64,000 bases of DNA from Actinostola sp. cb2023. Taxonomy: Eukaryota > Cnidaria > Anthozoa > Actiniaria > Actinostolidae. Below are positions 19,889 to 31,683 of this stretch, piece after piece (the stretch's first letter is position 1; each line of letters opens with the position of its first letter). The position numbers were made by a program, and so were the translations under genes. The DNA lies in NCBI GenBank assembly GCA_033675265.1, contig JAUJYZ010000272.1:134501-198500 (forward strand), given 5' to 3'. The notes under the pieces were generated by a model that made no database searches, was not told the origin of the DNA, and saw only the letters and a program-made list of their open reading frames with translations.

Positions 19889-20710
19889 TTTATTTATTTA
19901 TTTATTTATTTTTAACTTTTTATTTCCACTTGTAAGATTACATTTCTATTTAAAAACTTTTTACGATATTTTACATTAATTGCAAAGATATGAATACCGT
20001 TACTGTATTGACATTAAGTACTATTCCATATCTTACAATAATTTTTTTATAAATTATATATATTTGTATTTGTGCCCTTAGTCATTTTCCTACTGAGTCC
20101 TTCACAAGGAGTTTACTGCATTAATTATTTTGCTCCACTTGTTTAAATGTTGTGATATTTTATTTTTTGCTTTGGCCACTTTATTTTCTATGTATTCGTA
20201 GTGTTTCAAAGAGTTTTTAAATAACGACAGAGAAGGGACTTTTCCGTTTTCCCTTGCCTTGTATAATGATAGTTTGTAGATTAGAATAATAAAATTGCTC
20301 ACATTGTCATCGATTCCTAGTATAATGTTTACTTTGTTTACTTCTGGTAATCTTATATTAAATCTTTCCAGCCAATTTTGAATTTGAAAGTAATAGTTTT
20401 TTGATTCCACACATTCCACGAAGAGATGGTCTATTGTTTCTGGATAAAGTAGGCAGAAAGAACAAGAGGAATAATCAATTAACTTAAAACGAAAAAGGTC
20501 TTGGTTAAGATAAAGGATATTGTTTAGTATTTTATATTGAAACATCCGTAAGTAAGTATCAATTGACGTTCTATATATTCTATTACAAAGCTGCTGATTT
20601 GTGGCATACTTTAGGGAATTTGCCTTTTTTAAATGATGCAGTGTAATTGAAAGAATGGGTTTGTTTGCATATGCACCGATGATAATATATTTGAAACAGT
20701 TTATGCAAGA
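19889..20710 (-). pseudogene. 5'-truncated LINE, 3' end of the reverse-transcriptase ORF2
   Basis: On the minus strand an open frame runs from 20,710 (just after an in-frame TGA) to the stop at 20,102, about 200 residues. It ends with MFQYKILNNILYLNQ, then CSFCLLYPETIDHLFVEC, a zf-RVT-type Cys/His pattern typical of the C-terminus of LINE ORF2. A 3'UTR of about 200 bases ends in an (AAAT)n tail at 19,889-19,913, the expected tail for this strand. The polymerase domain is missing, so this is a dead 5'-truncated copy. Confidence 0.8.
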
Positions 20711-21039
20711 TCATACTCGAGCTTTCTTGCAAGGATGGCTGAGCTTGTGACGAGTATCGGGCAAGCCAAACTAATATAGATGTAGGAGGGATTCTGCAGG
20801 GAGTAACATAATAGCATGCAAGAATTAAATATCAAATTTAGTCGGCCGGGAAATAAATAATTTCCAGTCTTTGTATACATGCTCTGCTCATGCGCACAGT
20901 CGAGGACATTGCATCCCACATGTGTTGGACCTTGAGTAGTATGGAGTAGAGCCTGATTCCAGCTTACAAAGAATTTGGACAGATGGACAGAGTGGTATTG
21001 CCTCTACTCTGTCCTAGACCCCAGTGATTGTTGTAAAGT

Positions 21040-21215
21040 ATTAAAGAGGGATGATTAGTCCCTCGTGAATACTTTATGAGGGAAAATTAGAACTAATCGT
21101 CCCTCATGTTTAGTAGTCTTAGTAATAAGTTCAATTACAGCATTGAGTCTTCAATACAATACATTGTTGTCCTGATATATACTAGTATAACCAGTCCCCC
21201 CCCCCCCCCCCCCCC
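21040..21215. repeat. Small inverted repeat followed by a poly-C tract
   Basis: GAGGGATGATTAGTCCCTC and gagggaaaattagaactaat with cgtccctcatg form a short imperfect palindrome. A C tract of about 20 bases follows at about 21,196-21,215. Confidence 0.45.
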
Positions 21216-22640
21216 CACTTTCAAGGGTGCTCCATGGTACCTACTCATGCTAACATCTTGTTAATGTTGTATGGTGTCCAGGGATGGATTTAGGGTGGGG
21301 CAAACGAAGCACACACCCCCCTTTTGCAAAATCTCTGTATCCGCCCTTGGTGTCTACAGTATTAACCAAAGAATGATTGATTGAATGCTATAAATGCAGT
21401 TTCCATATTCAATATCTGTGGTGGATATAATAATAATTATATTGACTTTATTTATTGAGAGTAAATACATTAACAGCATAACTGAAAAAACTGAAACCTG
21501 TGGCCCTCCAATCTAGGGGAGGGAGGGTCACTAGGGTGGATGTGCACCCCCCTTGCTCCCCAGGAGCAATTCAATAATACAATTTTTAATACAAAAAATC
21601 GGTGCATGCAACATTTCCTTCTGGGGTGAACTCTGCACCTCAAAATCCTAGATGCGCCCTATATTATTGTGCCATGTTTAATACAGTACCCATATTACAC
21701 TCCTACGTGTATGTACTTTTGGACAAAGTTGTGGAAAGGTGCAACTGTTAATTGCATACTTTAAAAGACTGATAATAATTTGTTGACTTTCGATACAGTA
21801 GAAACCCGCATATAAGAAACTGTGGATTAAGAACCTCCAGGCTGAAATTTAGCCAATTTTAAAAAGCACCAAATATATAAGAACCAGTTCAGCCTGACAA
21901 ATGAAGCAGGTTCTTATTAGGTGAAAAATGACTAAAGCTCAGAACACACAGGTACAGTCGGTGCTGAATATGCAGAAATATTATATTTACTATACAGTTG
22001 GGTTGTTCATGTGAATATTAGACCTTTCAGAGTCAATAGTTCACTAATTAAAACAAATTGTAAGGAAATACACCATATCAGGAACAATAATTTTTTTTTT
22101 TTGCCCTGTAAAAATAATAAGAACCTGTTAAGAACCTATTCGGCCTGATTTCTCACTAGACACCCAATATATAAGAATCATTTCAGCCTGAAGAAGAAGA
22201 AGGCTTCTTCTTTATTTTATGAACTCTGAATAATTACGCTTGAAAAAGCACAATTTCATGCACGAATAACTAATACCTACAATCCATAGGGTGATAATGT
22301 TTTATTTTTCATTTGCTTGTATCTTTGGCTTTTTTCTTTCTTTTCACTTTTTCAAAAACAAGCTACTTTTTTATTCATTTTTTTCCCCCGAGTGACGCAC
22401 GTGCGTCGTGGCGTCCGGCTAGCTACGCCCCTGCAGTAGAATAAGATGAGTTTTGGTTCTAGCGACCAGCAAAATAATTAAAGGGCTTTGAGAACCAGAC
22501 TCAATATACATGAATCATGCATGTATGGAGAACCACTTTTTTGAAAACGTATCAGTTCTCCAACAATATTTAGTGACCAGTGTATTGATCCTCCAATGAA
22601 TCTGAAGGATGATCAGCCTGCAGGAAGGCGTTTTCTCCCA
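21216..22640. other. Intergenic, degraded repeats
   Basis: A Tc-like end (TACAGTAGAAACCCGCATAT) starts near 21,796 with internal repeats of ataagaaccagttcagcctg. No matching right end was recognised, so the element looks truncated. No gene was recognised. Confidence 0.4.
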
Positions 22641-22710
22641 CGCCTCCCTCCAATAAACCCCCCCCCCCCCCCCTTCAAGAGAAAAACCGTTAATATACGC
22701 CTCCCTCTTT

Positions 22711-23970
22711 CTCGAGCATGTAAGGCCTGGGTTTTGGGTAAAACACAAAACGATTTTCGGCTACATACTGGTACGTATTTCAGAATAAGGGATGGGTCAC
22801 GTGACCTGTTACGTCACAAATCACGTTTTTCAATTTGGGGCCGGAGACGGAGACAAAAGGTACCAAAGTTATTTTTGTGTTTTTGCCTTTGCTCTAATGT
22901 CCTTATTATGAATCTGCCTTAACACCTGAACCATCATTCATTTTTAACTCGTGGATTGCGTAGCATCCACGAGTTATTGGGATGAGATGGGGGAAAGTTA
23001 ATATATGCACCAAATTGTAAACTCGTTCCCAGGGCTCTCTCATTTCATACAAAACGGCGGCCATTGCCATTGTACTTGGCATCGACAGTATTTTATCGGA
23101 CTTTAGGCATTCAACCCTGGAAATACCCTGAGAACCAATTAACTATGTATACTCTAAACAAACCAGTTTGCAAGCGACAAATACTCAGTGCTCTGATAGA
23201 GTAAAAAAAACCTACTATATGCTACAACACATCGAGTGAAGGATTTATACACCGTATAGCCGATTGTGCCGAGTCGGAAGAAAGCCAAGTTTACAAAGCA
23301 TTCAGGGAGGATCGAGGATGGAATATTAACCTATGGTCTACTCAGTGTCACTGGCTTGAATCACATGGCAGTTTCCTTTGTCGTCTTCGAAGGAGAAAGA
23401 GAAGATAAATGTTGGAGTTCAGTTTATTAGTGGGATAAACTTAAAGTCGTTTTTGGACGCCTTCACTGAAGCGAATTATCGGGTATAAAGTGTTTCATAT
23501 CATTGTTTCACTCTCTGCATGTACTAAGCTAAATATGTAGTAGTAGTAGTAGTTTATTATGCGTCATTATACGATTTATTGGTATATTTTCGTTCGTTTG
23601 GTATTCCTTTGTAAAAGCTATTACCCGTGTAAACAAGTCTAGATGAAAAATAGACACAACACAGATGTTAATCAAGCATTGAACTTTACTTCTTGATACA
23701 TTTTACTTAATGTTCAAATACGTTTTCTCTCTAAGAACGAAATGTAAAACATACGGCACATTGATCACGAAAGATAACAAATATATATACATGTGCTGGT
23801 TCCATGCTCAAACATGCCCTAACGTATTCTTCAAGGCGTTCCTCGTCACTCACATACGGGAATCCACGAGTTCACCAAATGGTGCCTTTGATTTTTAAAG
23901 GAGATAAAAGTATGTAAAATAGGTCACGTGACTATATTTTTTCTATAACGTAGGTAAATATCTCCTTACG
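22711..23970. mobile_element. Second copy of the AAGGCCTGGG element, split by a TIR element
   Basis: The left half (AAGGCCTGGGTTTTGGGTAA to accatcattcattttt) ends at about 22,945. The right half resumes near 23,896 (ttaaaggagataaaagtatg, then ggtcacgtgact). Between them lies the element at 22,946-23,872. Confidence 0.65.
22946..23872. mobile_element. 0.93-kb element with AACTCGTGGATT ends, possible gene fragment inside
   Basis: AACTCGTGGATT at the left matches AATCCACGAGTT at the right. The interior includes an open stretch at about 23,273-23,415 (plus) whose residues include EESQVYKAFREDRGWNINLW then CRLRRRKRR and a stop. I do not recognise the protein. A promoter-like AAACGGCGGCCATTG is at about 23,051. 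Confidence 0.55.
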
Positions 23971-24121
23971 GGAGGTGGACGCTTACGGGAGGTGGTCGCT
24001 TACGAGAGCTGAGACAATTAGGGGATCTAAATTTTGCTTCATTAGCCTACGAATATAACTGCAGAGACTTGCCCAATGCGCCAATGCCCATCTAAACCAA
24101 CACTAATAGTTTTTAATACTA

Positions 24122-24318
24122 CAGTCATTCTCAAAAAGGTTGTCCAGATGAAAAGACTACAATACTACAATAAAGTCACGTGATTCATTATGTTTTCAAT
24201 TTCTGCGCGTGGAACTGCGAGTTGATACCAGCGCCATTACATTCAGTTCTCACAATGCCGTGTACTTTATTGTAGTATTGTAGCCTTTTCATCTGGACAA
24301 CCTTTTTGAGAATGACTG
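24122..24318. mobile_element. Second copy of CAGTCATTCTCAAAAAGG MITE
   Basis: It shares its ends and sub-terminal arms with 15,367-15,625, including TACAATACTACAATAAAGTC, but has a shorter centre. TA flanks are present on both sides. Confidence 0.8.
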
Positions 24319-24938
24319 TATATCCACAAATTTATTTTAACTTTCCAACATGGATATACATGTATACAGCCAGGAGCCCATCAGTAATAGTAATGGACTC
24401 CTGATACAGCTAATTAAAAAAAACGTTTTGTTGCATATTGCATTCCCAGACCAAAGTGCATTGTGGTCGCTACGAATTGTGTGTGTTCTTCTATTTTGGG
24501 GTTCCAAAACCCAGGGGCGTAGCGTGCTTTTTTTGCAATGTACGCACATAGCAACGAGCGCCGAAGGCGTAAGCTTTTAGGGGGGTGAGGGGGCCTTCCC
24601 CCCCTGAAAATCTAGAGCCTTGGAAATACCATTTTCTTCGTTTTCCAAAAGGGTACTCCCTTTGTCCAAGTGGTAGGGGTGATCGGCGGTCCTTTTAGGG
24701 TCGAAAATATTCCGTTTAGGGTTCCGACACAAAAGTCAGTTACGTAACATGAGTCCGTACCTTTTTAGGGTCAATTGAAAGAACAGAAGAAAGATATTGT
24801 CCAGACACTGATTAAACGATTTCAGCACAATCACTTTTTCGCCATATATGGTCATATATGTCGTACCTTTTAGGGGTTGAAATCAACACATTCTCGTACC
24901 CAGAGCACCTCGGTCGGTCGTTCCTTCTCCCGTCAGTG

Positions 24939-25675
24939 CATTCTCGTACCCAGAGCCCGCTCGTCATTTGGTTTGTCGCTGGCTCTGGGAAACCCTGTTG
25001 CTCGGTCGTCAAATTTTGACGACCAAGTCGTCAGAGCGCATGCTCATACTAAAGACCGCTGAGAGCGGGTACTGTGGAAGAGTCTACTGGCTACGTAGTA
25101 TTTACGTTGGTTTGAATATTCAAACTAACAAGTACACAAGTTTGTACATTTATCTTCGTGTAGCCGTTTAAAATCCCTTCGACGTTCATCACCGCGTTCT
25201 TCTCTGGCTCTGTTGCGGTAAAGGCTGGACGATAAATACATGTTCTAATATAATCTTGCATGTGAACCTTCCTGTCTTCCGCTTTGTTATTGTTTCTCTT
25301 GAATTATAAAAATATTCCTTTGAATACTCAAAGCGAGTACGATCGATTGTGTCTGTAGCCGTTACTTTACTTTTATAATTTATGTATTGTTAGATCTCTC
25401 TTTACGAATTCAGATCAATTTATGTCTACACAGTCACTCTAGCTCATTTCCATAGCTTTATAATTCAATAACGGAATACCATTGTATGAAAATACAACCG
25501 TCGCTGTCATTCCTTTCGTTCGCCTTGCAAGTTTGAATCTTTGTTGATCTCATGAACCAATCAAATACGATCAGTCATTGTTGATTTCATCAGCCAATGA
25601 AATTCGCTAAAATTTCAGGGATTCCCAGAGCCAGCGACAAACCAAATGAGGAGTGGGCTCTGGGTACGAGAATGC
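24939..25675. mobile_element. TIR element 'CATTCTCGTACCCAGAGCCC', copy A
   Basis: The ends CATTCTCGTACCCAGAGCCC and GGGCTCTGGGTACGAGAATG are inverted repeats extending about 50 bp, including GGTTTGTCGCTGGCTCTGGG. CCGTCAGTG flanks both sides, a candidate 9-bp target duplication. The interior has no transposase ORF. Confidence 0.8.
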
Positions 25676-25692
25676 CGTCAGTGGCTCTGGTC

Positions 25693-26389
25693 ATTCTCGT
25701 ACCCAGAGCCCGCTCGTCATTTGATTTGTCGCTGGCTCTGGGAAACCCTGTTGCTCGGTCGTCAAATTTTGACGACCAAGTCGTCAGAGCGCATGCTCAT
25801 ACTAAAGACCGCTGAGAGCGGGTACTGTGGAAGAGTCTACTGGCTACGTAGTGTTCACGTTACAAGTACACAAGTTTGTACATTTATCTTCGTGTAGCCG
25901 TTTAAAATCCCTTCGACGTTCATGACGGTTCTTCTCTGGCTCTGTTGCGGTAGAGGCTGGACGATAAATACATGTTCTAATATAATCTTGCATGTGAACC
26001 TTCCTGTCTTCCGCTTAATTTGTTATAAAAATATTCCTTTGAATACTCAAAGCGAGTACGATCGATTGTGTCTGTAGCCGTTACTTTACTTTTATAATTT
26101 ATGTATTGTTAGATCTCCCTTTACGAATTCAGATCAATTTATGTCTACACAGTCACTCTCATTTCCATAGCTTTATAATTCAATAACGGAATGCCATTGT
26201 ATGAAAATACAACCGTCGCTGTCATTCCTTTCGTTCGCCTTGCAAGTTTGAATCTTTGTTGATCTCATGAACCAATCAAATACGATCAGTCATTGTTGAT
26301 TTCATCAGCCAATGAAATTCGCTAAAATTTCAGGGATTCCCAGAGCCAGCGACAAACCAAATGACGAGCGGGCTCTGGGTACGAGAATG
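25693..26389. mobile_element. TIR element 'CATTCTCGTACCCAGAGCCC', copy B in tandem
   Basis: This near-identical second copy is separated from copy A by a short ccgtcagtggctctggt-type spacer that also follows copy B. The arrangement suggests tandem duplication of element plus spacer rather than two independent insertions. Confidence 0.8.
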
Positions 26390-26595
26390 CCGTCAGTGGC
26401 TCTGGTAACAGCCATTTCTAGGCCGATGCTGATTGGTCCAAATGTCCGCGCATGCGCGACTTTCATTTGAAACTGCTCAATCGTGATTGGTCAATCTATA
26501 ACGATGCTCGGAGCTTTTTAGAAGAGAATCCTCTGCGCATAGGTATAACACACAAAGCTGACTCTTTTTCTAACGGGCTCAGATGGATTTTCAAA

Positions 26596-26730
26596 ATGGC
26601 GGACGGTCTGAATGGTGGTCATTGCTACTATTTTCTGCTAAGAAACTGCAATGATTTTACTGGTCACAAAGAAAAACACACAAGTTTGGTTCTGTACTTG
26701 TTTTCGCTTCTCTTCTGTCGAGGCAAGTGA
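26596..26730 (+). CDS. Candidate first coding exon (left copy of inverted duplication)
   Basis: The ATG lies in TTCAAAATGGCGGACGG, a promoter-proximal YY1-like context. It is followed by 44 codons, MADGLNGGHCYYFLLRNC to FSLLFCRGK. Near the end CGAG|gcaagt would be a strong GC-type donor, or the ORF simply stops at 26,730. The family is unknown. It is conserved between the two arms with essentially one amino-acid change, but arm identity alone explains that. Confidence 0.3.
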   Translation: MADGLNGGHCYYFLLRNCNDFTGHKEKHTSLVLYLFSLLFCRGK

Positions 26731-27061
26731 TTAATTTACGCTATAAATTACCTCCTTCAACAACGGACTACGATACCGTTGAGACAGAACAAAATCAGTT
26801 GGCTTCGTTTCGGGTTCCTTTGCAAAAAAATAAGCATCCATATAAAATGTCGTGTTTTTGTGAATGTTAAAAGAGTACAGAACAAGATTGGTGGGGTGTA
26901 TTTTCTTCCCTTCTCAGTAAATGTGCAGATAAAAGTACAATCTTGTAAAGACTATAATAAATTACTTGCCATATCATGTTGTATTTGAGTAATACCCTGT
27001 GTATCATTTGCCCTATTTTCCCCCAAGGCAGACTCAGTGAAGTCTATTGATGAGAAATATT

Positions 27062-28484
27062 ATTAGGCTGTTTACATTCTTTTTGAGAGAGAAGCTAGTA
27101 CACTATCTCATGTAGAAGAGTAGTTATTTTAAAGCATTTTAATTTCAGCAGTCCCTTTGTCTTCAGAAATTACAATACAATACAATAACTTTTATTTAAA
27201 CACGATATTACTTATTTTAGCTAAAGCTGGTGGGGTCGTGTGGAACAAAAGGATCCATATAAAAGGTGAACCACCCTCTTAGGGTAACACAAATCTAAAT
27301 GGACCACAAGAGACTAAGCCGGTACCATTTAGGGTGTTTGTCAGTAAATAAGATACCCAAGATCAATGACCCGAGATAAGATAATGACAGCCGGAATGAC
27401 AGTTGTAGCTTTTGTCACTTTAGAGTTGGTACCTTTTAGGCGTAAAAATTATGTGCTGCCACCAGCACATAAATTGTGTGATAATTGTGCTATGTTGCTC
27501 ATGTGTGATGATTTTTGCATCATAATATCAGATGATAATTCTGACTCAAGACACTCATGGTTGCTTATATACCTTAGGAACAAATAAGATCTGACATTTT
27601 GGAACTAAGGTAGCTTAATTGAACCACCCTTTTTCCTAGAGCCTGCCTACGCAGGCTATAACTAAGGATATACCCCTAGTGTAATCAGTCTTAATTGACC
27701 CAGTAGTGGAGATTTGATGTTCTGAACTCTCTGACAGATGTTGATCGAAACATAAATTTATATTTTTTGCACCATGTAGCCATGCTTCACAGATCTGGGA
27801 GGTTGTAAATAGATACTTTTACAGTTGTAAATGTTGTTACTACTTTAACCACCACTGGTACACACCCTACAGTTAATTACATATAGAATTTATGCACTTT
27901 CTTTTCATATTTGCTAATATAGTAAAACAGTGACATTCATTTAGCTTAGTTTGTTTTCATTTCCTGTAATATATGTGCAGAACCAAATAAAACTCTAAAA
28001 AATATGATTTATATATTTTTTTAATGCCAAAACTTACAATGTACTTGTAAGGTAATACCAAGCTAATACTTTCATTAATTTATGAAATGGCTCTGTTGAA
28101 TGTTGAGTAATAATCACTGGATTTCTTGTAACACTCTTGCTTTTCTTGCAGCCATTTACTACTATAATAAGTACATAAAATGTACATGTATGTAATACTA
28201 TTTTTAAATAGTATTTCTTGTACATTATATATACTTATATAATTATTGATATCCTGTAGCTTGACATCTGGGCCCGGTTGTTCGAAAGCGTGTTAACGCT
28301 AACCCGGGGATAAATTTGCTAACCTAGTGTTAATTCTTAATATTTTACCCTAGGTTAGCTATTTTAACCCTGGGCCCTGTTCATCAATTTAATTCAATAC
28401 TCCAAGAGGGCATAAGGGACAGAGCCAAGGGAGTCTCGCTGTATTGCCCTTGGGATATCTTAATTTCACTAAATCTATTTTTAG
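27062..28484. other. Region between duplication arms, left part
   Basis: It holds an antisense SINE-like tail (aacttttatttaaacacg at about 27,186), an 'accttttagg' family fragment at about 27,235-27,590, AT-rich sequence, and a small MITE at about 28,270-28,378 (GTTAACGCTAACCCGGGGAT and related inverse words). No certain exon is present. Confidence 0.45.
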
Positions 28485-28558
28485 AAACACCAGAAGTGGT
28501 GGATGCCAATGGAAACATACTTCCGGTACACATAGACTCTATCAGAGAAGATGTGTAA
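28485..28558 (+). CDS. Candidate terminal exon of an unrecognised gene
   Basis: The acceptor aaatctatttttag precedes a phase-2 continuation encoding TPEVVDANGNILPVHIDS, then IREDV and a TAA stop. Composition and the strong acceptor look coding, unlike the surroundings. No upstream partner exon could be joined and the protein was not recognised. Confidence 0.35.
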
Positions 28559-29222
28559 TATTTGACATTGTTTTCTGTGTTATTTAATTCAACTTTTTAA
28601 TTATCATAACTATCCTCAGAGAAGACCAACTTAACACGGTACATGTATAATCATCCAGGCTTAGATTGATCGTCAGAGGTAGCATCCCAAGGAACATTAG
28701 GTTATTTGTCAGTTTGTCTTGCATCTTTTCATCCACTGTTCCATTCTCACATGTCAATGTTTAGTATGTCTAACATGCTCTTTGGCAGATTAGGGAATGA
28801 TGGATGTGATATAATTGTCTCAAAATATTTCACCATCCATTATGTGACTGCAAGTGCAGTAAAAATAATAAATAATAAATCTGTATAAATTATGAAATCT
28901 ACAAATAGACTTATAGATTTCATAATTTATTCAGATTTATTCTACATTGTAGATTCCAACTTTTGACAATAATAGAGAACAGTCCGTGCAATTCAAAAAT
29001 GTTTCTATTGTTTCATGTAAACATTTTTTCGTGTTCTTGTTGATACATTGTATTTGATAATTTTCACTGACTCGAGGCTAACCCTGTACAAATGCGTTTG
29101 ATATCAATAAGTACAGCGGTTTCTGGGGGATCTGTGAACGCGAAAAGAGACTATTGCAAGAAATCCATTTTGACAATGTATTACTATTTCAAGAAGATTC
29201 TTGTAGGTTGTGTGAAGATTCA

Positions 29223-29447
29223 TCAATAGTTTGTATCATCAACCTGTGATATTTTATTTTAACCGAGCTTTCGAGCAACTTGCTCATCTTCAGGGTTACA
29301 GATGTTTCAAGTGTAATTCCAAAAATACTTTTACAAAAATATTTTTTGGAATTACACTTGAAACATCTGTAACCCTGAAGATGAGCAAGTTGCTCGAAAG
29401 CTCGGTTAAAATAAAATATCACAGGTTGATGATACAAACTATTGATG
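29223..29447. mobile_element. 225-bp near-perfect hairpin repeat
   Basis: The arms ATCAATAGTTTGTATCATCA and TGATGATACAAACTATTGAT extend inward through GAGCTTTCGAGCAACTTGCT and its inverse to a very short loop around ttttacaaaaatatttttt. Antisense ORFs here are repeat shadows. Confidence 0.8.
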
Positions 29448-30369
29448 GATGTATTACTATTATTTAACCATGCAACCAGAGCCCGTATTTTCAAAGAAAT
29501 TTCACTGAGAAAGCCTTTCCTAGTTGCATGATTAGATATTGTAGCTAAGATAAACATTTGTATTTCACTTTAATCAGAGGGAAAGGAAAGAGGGAAAGAG
29601 AGGGTCATTATGCCTAAGACTTATTTGGAGATTTTTCAATAATGTGCATGACAGTGGCTACCCTGCACCTCTTTCCTGGTGAGTAGAAAAAAACTCTCTG
29701 CTACATGTAGTAGGGTAGACAGTGACACAAAGGTGCATGATTGCAGAAAGAGTATGCAAATTAAGGAAATTGAAGTATTTATTTTTATTACATGTAGATG
29801 TTTATGACATTCTTGAATAAAACAAGAGGACACCCAGAATTGAGCGTGCTATGCAAAAGCAAGTATATTTAGAAACTCCAGGCTGAAATTTACTCCACCC
29901 TCCCAATCAGACACTTTTCGATAAAACTTTTACAAGAACAATGGCTACACTTGTAAATTACAGTTGTAAAAGTTTCATTGAATTGTCCCGAGGCCAGGTT
30001 GACTTCTTATTTGTAGTAACCTTAGAGAACACAGGCTGGCCTAGACCAAAATGTGCTTCACAGGTCCTTTTATATTTTTGCATGTAATGCTGATCAGTAC
30101 CCACTAGGTGAAGTTAAATATTTTACTTTATTGTATTTTGTGTCAAAGAATGCACGAAATATGCACGAGAGCACACGAAATATGGGACCGTATTTTGTGT
30201 GGTTACTTAATCATGCACAATCGTGTGATGAAAATTAACCAATCAGCGTGAGAAATTCTACAGTTTTGGCTAGCGTGCGCTCGTACAGAGATTTCCAAGT
30301 TTTCACTGTAATTTGTTGTTTTTCTTTCACCAGAATAGCTAGTTTCTTTGACAAAAATATATAATAAAC

Positions 30370-30465
30370 AATTTATTAACCGGCTAAGCATCTAATACGG
30401 CTGTGAATTTTTACTACACAGTATTATAGACGTATTCAATGCTTAGCCGACTAATAACCTCTATT
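30370..30465. repeat. Short palindromic repeat
   Basis: TTATTAACCGGCTAAGCAT and ATGCTTAGCCGACTAATAA are inverted around a loop of about 50 bp. Confidence 0.5.
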
Positions 30466-30724
30466 TATAAAATATAATCAAGGGGATAACAACAGCATAG
30501 TGTACTTCCCGTCTCAAATATAAGAATGCATACAGCCTTTTAATAATAATTAATAAAAATAAAATAATAATAACGGTTTAATGAAGCATTTCTACATCTT
30601 CAAAACAGGCTAACTTAATATATTAGGAGAGAAAGAAAGAAAGCTAAAATATAAAATATGTTAGAATATATGTATTATATATGTAGAATACTACTGATAC
30701 ACGAAATTAGGAAATATGCTGAAA

Positions 30725-31533
30725 TATTTCTCATCAATAGACTTCACTGAGTCTACCTTGGGGGAAAATAGGGCAAATGATACACAGGGTATTATTCAAA
30801 TACAACAACATGATATGGCAAGTAATTTATTAGTCTTTACAAGATTGTACTTTTATCTGCACATTTACTGAGAAGGGAAGAAAATACACCCCACCAATCT
30901 TGTTCTGTACTCTTTTAACATTCACAAAAACACGACATTTTATATGGATGCTTATTTTTTTGCAAAGGAACCCGAAACGAAGCCAACTGATTTTGTTCTG
31001 TCTCAACGGTATCGTAGTCCGTTGTTGAAGGAGGTAATTTATAGCGTAAATTAATCACTTGCCTCGACAGAAGAGAAGCGAAAACAAGTACAGAACCAAA
31101 CTTGCGTGTTTTTCTTTGTGACCAGTAAAATCATTACAGTTTCTTAGCAGAAAATAGTAGCAATGACCACCATTCAGACCGTCCGCCATTTTGAAAATCC
31201 ATCTGAGCCCGTTAGAAAAAGAGTCAGCTTTGTGTGTTATACCTATGCGCAGAGGATTCTCTTCTAAAAAGCTCCGAGCATCGTTATAGATTGACCAATC
31301 ACGATTGAGCAGCTTCAAATGAAAGTCGCGCATGCGCGGACATTTGGACCAATCAGCATCGGCCTAGAAATGGCTGTTACCAGAGCCACTGACGGGAGAA
31401 GGAACGACCGACCGAGGTGCTCTGGGTACGAGAATGAAATCAACATGGCTTCAAGAGCGCTTTTAATTTATGCGTACCTTTTGGGGTCGTTTTCAAAACC
31501 GACCGCCGATCACCCCTACCACTTGGACAAAGG
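30725..31533. repeat. Right arm of the large inverted duplication
   Basis: This is the reverse complement of the left arm, from GAGAAATATT-type sequence at the inner edge to the ccctaccacttggacaaagg segment at the outer edge. It lacks the two TIR elements and part of the 'accttttagg' element. Only a few substitutions are visible over the inner 670 bp. Confidence 0.8.
31064..31199 (-). CDS. Candidate first exon, right copy (inverted)
   Basis: It encodes the same residues as 26,596-26,730 with Thr changed to Ala (EKHASLV instead of EKHTSLV). It reads toward the left arm, so the two candidate exons point at each other. Coding status is uncertain. Confidence 0.25.
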
Positions 31534-31536
31534 GTA

Positions 31537-31537
<1 letters not shown>

Positions 31538-31611
<74 letters not shown>
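31538..31611 (+). repeat. Poly-C tract of about 74 bases
   Basis: The uninterrupted C run yields poly-Pro and poly-Gly pseudo-ORFs. It abuts the outer end of the inverted duplication and may be an assembly-sensitive site. Confidence 0.95.
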
Positions 31612-31615
<4 letters not shown>

Positions 31616-31683
31616 GTGGATATTCCGAGTTACGGGAGCCAATCAATACGCGCCCAAATTGCTATCCACTGATTTGGTAAATA

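Larger units (their letters stand above)
24657..27061. repeat. Left arm of a large inverted duplication
   Basis: The segment CCCTTTGTCCAAGTGGTAGG at 24,657, the region 24,873-24,938 and all of about 26,392-27,061 recur in reverse at 30,725-31,533. The inner about 670 bp looks nearly identical by eye. Two tandem TIR elements (24,939-26,389) were inserted into this arm only. Confidence 0.8.
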
